From contig CP136064.1 of the NCBI GenBank assembly GCA_032622095.1, positions 191,259,794-191,323,793 of the forward strand: 64,000 nt of DNA. Direction: 5' to 3'. The translations under genes were made by a program, and so were the position numbers. Source of the stretch: Siphonodentalium dalli. Taxonomy: Eukaryota > Mollusca > Scaphopoda > Gadilida > Siphonodentaliidae. The stretch's first letter is position 1. The number at the start of each line of letters is the position of its first letter. Below the pieces are notes generated by a model. That model was given only the letters and a program-made list of their open reading frames with translations, ran no database searches and was not told the origin of the DNA. Of this stretch, positions 54,701-60,700 are shown piece by piece.

Positions 54701-57700
54701 AGGATAACAGGTAACAGTTTTTATACGTCCGTTTTAACCCTTTCTATACTAAATGGATTCACCCACTCAGTTATAAAATTATACATTGGAATGGTCTATT
54801 GTTCATCTGGAGGGATTTTCAGAAAAAAATAAGCAGACGACAAGATAACAAAATTGCAGAAGGAATCCAATTTATTGGAGGGAAATGTTCAGTATAGTAG
54901 AAGCCTGATTATAGGATGATCACCCGCTGGGGACCTCATTCTGCTTATGCCTCATCTTCTCTGGAAAGTTTCTTTATTATCAAATTTCTATAGAAACTTC
55001 TATTTCTTTTTTAGTTTAGTTTCTCTATGTAATTTCCCCAAATTGGCAAATGACACATTGCATAATCGAGGTTCCCAATGGGTGCACATCACAATGTTCA
55101 CCATCTGGGAACTTTGATCTGAGTCTATGTATCCCATAGCAGATGAGGCCATGCAGACTGAGGTCCCCAGAGACTGATTTTGGTGATGCTAGCCTGCTAT
55201 GCGGGATAGCGTCACTGAATTCACCCTCTGGGGGACCTCATTCTGCAAATGACAGACATATTAATCTCTGGCCTGTTGTCTGTCAGTTCATCTGTCTGTT
55301 CAAATCCCAAATGTCTATTCATTTCTAATTTCTGGATGATTGCACTAAATCTACTAAACTGAATGAAATAAATTATGTTATGTTGTTATGTTGGTTCCCT
55401 ACAATGATAGAGGTAACTTCAAGATAACTTGAATAAATAACAACTGATTTTGTTGATATTCAGTGTATGAGACTTGCTAAACAATATCTTGATCAAGGTC
55501 CAACACTGGTCAGGTTCATGTGCAGAGTTTCGCCTCTTAATTAGTTCATTTTCATGAATTTTGATCCCGATAGCATGATAACTTGAACATATATCAACTG
55601 ATTTTGTTGATATTTGGTGTATGAGACATGCTCATCAATGTCTTGACTGAGTTCGAACACTGGCCAGGTCCGACTAGTTTGGGCAGAGTTATGGCTCTCA
55701 ATTGTTCATTATCGTGAATTCTACTTTATAGGAGGGGATTATAGTACACCATACATAGATGACAAGGATGCTCAATGGACAGCCTCTAACTCACTGAAGC
55801 CAGTTGACATCACCCAGATATCTGCGACAGAATTTGTTGTTTATCGATATGGTGTATTCCTCATTAAGCTACTGAGCCAAACAATGAACACGCCAGAAGT
55901 GTCACTTCTGCTGGCATCGGCAATTCCACACAATAACTACATGAGAAATGCATTCAGGAATTCAGTGATGTTTGAACACTCGAAAAATGTGCTGTTTATT
56001 CGCAAGGAACGAATGGAGTCCATTGGGGAGTTCACGCTGATTGTTCTACATTCCTTGGCTCACATTAAAGTAGGAAACATGACAGATGACTCAAATTCAC
56101 TGTTTCTACGTGAGTTCTACAAGGTAAGCTACAAACTAAAACATGAGGCCCAATAAATAAAAATACTCCATTATAAAGTATCTATACCTACATACAGTAA
56201 GAATCACATAGTGAGCCTATAATAGTCTCATTGACTGGACATTTCATGGAATGCATAACTTGATGGTCCCTGTAACTTTTGGACTACATCTTACATCAAA
56301 CTTTTATGTTAATTTAGTTTCGATTTAACCTGTTGATCTTAGAGCGAGTTGTGATTGAAAATCCATACATCTATTAGTATCTAGTAAAAATAGAATAAAA
56401 AGTAACCCTCCCTTATACATTGTTTCATATATAACTATTTTTAATTAGAAATAAGATAGGTTTCATAAAAATTGACCTTGCTCTAAGTATTTTAACATCC
56501 TTAATATTAATTTACTTCCAGGGATTGAAAATCATATGCCAAGACATGTTTTTCTCTCGAACTATGAACAACACATCATCAAGCAGTCTTCTGAGTGGTT
56601 CTGACAGCAGACATGCTATACAGAAGGCACTGGGTATCAGCAAAAACATTGATGACAAAATAAACGTTGTTCACGAGCTCGTGGATATGAAAGTCTGCGG
56701 ACCAACTCGGCTAGAGTTCTCAGCTCAAGTGAGTACTGTTATTGTGCAATATATAGCACAGAAAATCAGTTTAATTGGTAAAGTGCAAAGTCAAATTCTC
56801 ATTACTCAGGCCTGCATGCAAGCCTTGAAATAGTGTGCCTGTCATTTGCAGAATGAGGTCCCAAGAGGGTGAATTTAGTGATGCTACCCCGCATAGCAGG
56901 CTAGCATCACCAAATTCACCCTCTGGGGACCTCATTCTGCTTACAACTCAGCAGAATGAGGTTCCCAGAGGGTGAATTTGGTGATGCTAGCCCGCTATGT
57001 GGGGTAGCATCACTAAATTCACCCTCTGGGAACCTCATTCTGCAAATGACAGACACACTATTTCAAGGCTTGCCTGCATGCATGATCCCAAAAACCCTGC
57101 ATGTGAAACCCTTTTATTTATGTTCAATCTGTCGGAGAAACTTTTTTGTCAATACAAAATAATGATATAGTACTGTATAGTATGTTTTTTATACAAACAT
57201 TCCCATTTTCCCCAATTCAAATGTCCGATTCATGACTAATTAGTAACCATATATACAAGCTAATGTTAAAGTGATGTGAAACACTCCAGTCGGGTGATCA
57301 AATAGAAATAGAGAATAATCTTGTTCAAAGTTGTTATTTTAAAAACTATTATAACCAAATTGACAACACACACTGTCATTCTTATATATTAATTCAATGT
57401 ACTCACTCTCGATGGCGAAATAATTTTCGTTCGTTTATCACCGATATATGCGTCTCGAATCGAGTAGTTTACAATTGAGCATAATTTAGTCGATGTTTCA
57501 TATTTTCGGTGATGTTTGTAGAATGTTATATTCCTTCAGTTTGCATAGCGCCTGAATATTAACTTATCAGTTTCACGCACTCGAACAAGTACATAATATG
57601 TCTTTAAACATGTGGTGTGGTCTCCGCTCTCACTAAAAATATATGTCAATGATACTTTACTGGGTTATTCTGATGAAATAAATCACATGGAATCTATTTA

Positions 57701-60700
57701 CTAACTTTTACGGAGATATGTTCGGGTAATAATGGCCACAGGCAACTGGAATTAAACTCAAAGCTATCTGATGTAGAGGTGGAATGATCGTTGTTGTTTG
57801 CCTTAGGAAATAATTAATAAAATTAAAAACCGTGTGTGCGTACATTTCAAAAAACGGGAAATTGACTTTGCAAGAAATTCATAGTTAAAGGCATGGATGG
57901 CCTTCATGGTGGGTATTGCTGTTAAAATAGTCGCATCCATTAAAACTGCCATAAACAGAAAGAATATTAAAATATAGACAGATTTTGTTCTTATACCAAT
58001 CATAAACATCTCGTAAATAGTATGTTATTGTCAAGTTCGTATGCTTTCTTATGTAAACAAAAGCCAAAAATGTTACAGAACCTGGATTTTGTTTACATAA
58101 CACAGTGGTCGAACTTGACAATAACATACTATTTATCCCACATGGTTGTTATTAATAACAAGACAGGTTTGCCTTAATGACTATCATTTATTAATCACTA
58201 AAGCAACTGGTAGTCGGAAACGTGTTTATGGACCTCCAGCTTTCTTGTCATTGGTGAAGGACCTTTTTTGGTACCACCCAAGCGCCAACCATGGGGTCCT
58301 GGCAACGATCACCTATCTAGTCCTGAAAGACACTAAGCATAGCTGTTAGCAAAAGGGATGCCTCCTCCCAAAACGGAAGGAGGAATACTGGGCGGGAGGG
58401 TGGGACACTAAATAATTGTCGACCGAGCCGTGGCGAATGTTATCACAAAAAGGCTGCATGCTGTCCGTGTGATTACCCATGTGACCTGACGCCAGACGAA
58501 ATAGTTCCTCCCTCAATCTCGATGGGCATTGTTCCAATGCTTTAGCATATACTCGTCCCTTTAGGACAAACAAAGGCATTATCTCAGTTGACAATTAGTC
58601 TTTTTTTTAATATTCTTTCTGTTCATGGCAGTTTTAAGGTGTGTGACTATTTTAACATCATACCCACTGCGAATACCATCCTTGCATTTAAACTTTGATT
58701 GTGTGAAAAAAAACAATCCACATTGTCAAACTTCTTATTGCTTTGTTGCTCACTATTCTCATAAATTTAACTGAAATAATTCTCCTATATTTTTCTGAAA
58801 TCTGTCCTGACTATGAATGTTACAGTATTTCTTATTGGGTTACAAATCACATGACCCAATTGGCAATTGGCCAATCAGCGATCATGGATTTAATATGAAA
58901 TTCAATTTCTATGTATATATATTATGCTGATATGTCTGCAATTGGCACTCTTTCCATGAACATAATCATATGAAATGCATACCTACAATGCCTGTTCGTT
59001 GTCAGTAACATTTATCATAAGTTCATTGTCTGTCTGGACCAGCATATGGCTGAAAAGATTAATACTTTCTATACTAAATGCTCTGATGAGTATTTATCCC
59101 TTAGGAAATGTTCAGATAATATGTTTAACTTATTATCTGAATATTTCCTGCCAATAAATAGGACTCGGTCTGCACTTATTATCTACCGTCTTCTTATTTT
59201 TCCTGAACACCCTTCCAGATGAATAATGGACAATTGCAAGTGCATACATTGATAACTGAATGGGAGAGTCCATTTAGTATGGAAAGGGTGAAGGAAAATA
59301 TAGTACTGTACAATCTATAGTAGAATATTGTCTATATTTTGATCCGATGTCTATTTCAGAGTATGACAAACAGACTTGGAGGTTATGAATCGATTGCCAG
59401 CAATTCAAGGCTGAGGCAGCATTTGGCTTCTAACGGAGGTTATCTTGCATCAAGCAACTACATCAACTCTAGGCTTGCTGAGCTTAAGGGTGTTACAGTT
59501 ACTAAACCTGCAAAAAGAAGGTACAGTATGGAGGCCGCAACACTAGAACCGATCAAGTTTTAATTTCACCCAACCTTCACCTGAAATTAAAGGGGTACTG
59601 TATGCCACATGTTGTTGTTGGTTTCTATAGTCTCCGAGTCGGAGAATAAGGTAACAATTTTTCCATTATTTGAAAGTCTGATGAGTACGAAGTCATGTTA
59701 CGGATGACAAATTTACCGGAATGCAAAAATACAAATTGTCGTTGTCGAGTAATTTTTGTAAAGTTTTCAACCAAATGAATCAAATAAAAGTTATATTATA
59801 TGCATACTAGTCCCATATAATCATTTAAGTTATTGTATCGTCGCTAGTCAGTGAGTGGCTTGAGTGTTCTCCCCGTATCATCATAATATTTTAAGCAATC
59901 GTGTGTGCGATCGGTTTAAAAATCCAGTATCCCTCAATTACTATTTTTGATTACGGTAATTTAATTGACGCCATTTTATGGCTCCAGTCATAATTCAATT
60001 TATATCAAATTATTAACTTTTAAATTATTAAATTTTAAGATAGCCTATTAACCTGAGCGTTTACAGAATACATCTTCGACTCAAATTACTTATGTTTCTA
60101 TATATTATCGATATTAGATCGTTGTTGTCACCGGAAATTTAATGAAAATGGCGTACAGTACCCCTTTAACCCTTTGCTTCTAAAATGGTTCAGTTTGAAC
60201 TACAAATTAGGAAATAATGAAAAAATTCCCAAAGTATCAACTTTTATCCCACAGGGTTACAGTGAAAGACAACTGGAATGCGTTTATAGCTACCTGTTCA
60301 GAAAATCATAATTATTTACAGGAAGCCGATACAATAAATGTAGTAGTAACCAATACAAACAAGTGGGTGACAATTTTTTGAGGCACAATAACCGCCTATA
60401 CAGATGTAAGCCAGAAGGGGGAGTCGCCCATCGAACGCGTATGTCCCAAAACAAAACAAAAACAGGGAGGGAGGGAGGGTTGTCAACACAAGCGACTGTC
60501 CTCAGCAAATACATTATTGGAAAGAATGTTTAACGCAGTATAACTGCGCGCATCCCCCGGCCAAAGATATAGTTCCCATTATTCTGCTCTTCAAATTATC
60601 CCGGTTCGCTAACTAAATAGCAATACTGCCAAAAATACTTGTACTTTATAATTATGTTTTATTTTCGTCTAAGTACTCCGCAATATCAGTGTATAGCTTA

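Noticed and set aside
55975-56080. Zinc metalloprotease site in exon 23 (HSLAH)
   Set aside because: The Glu of HExxH is missing and no third ligand is evident.
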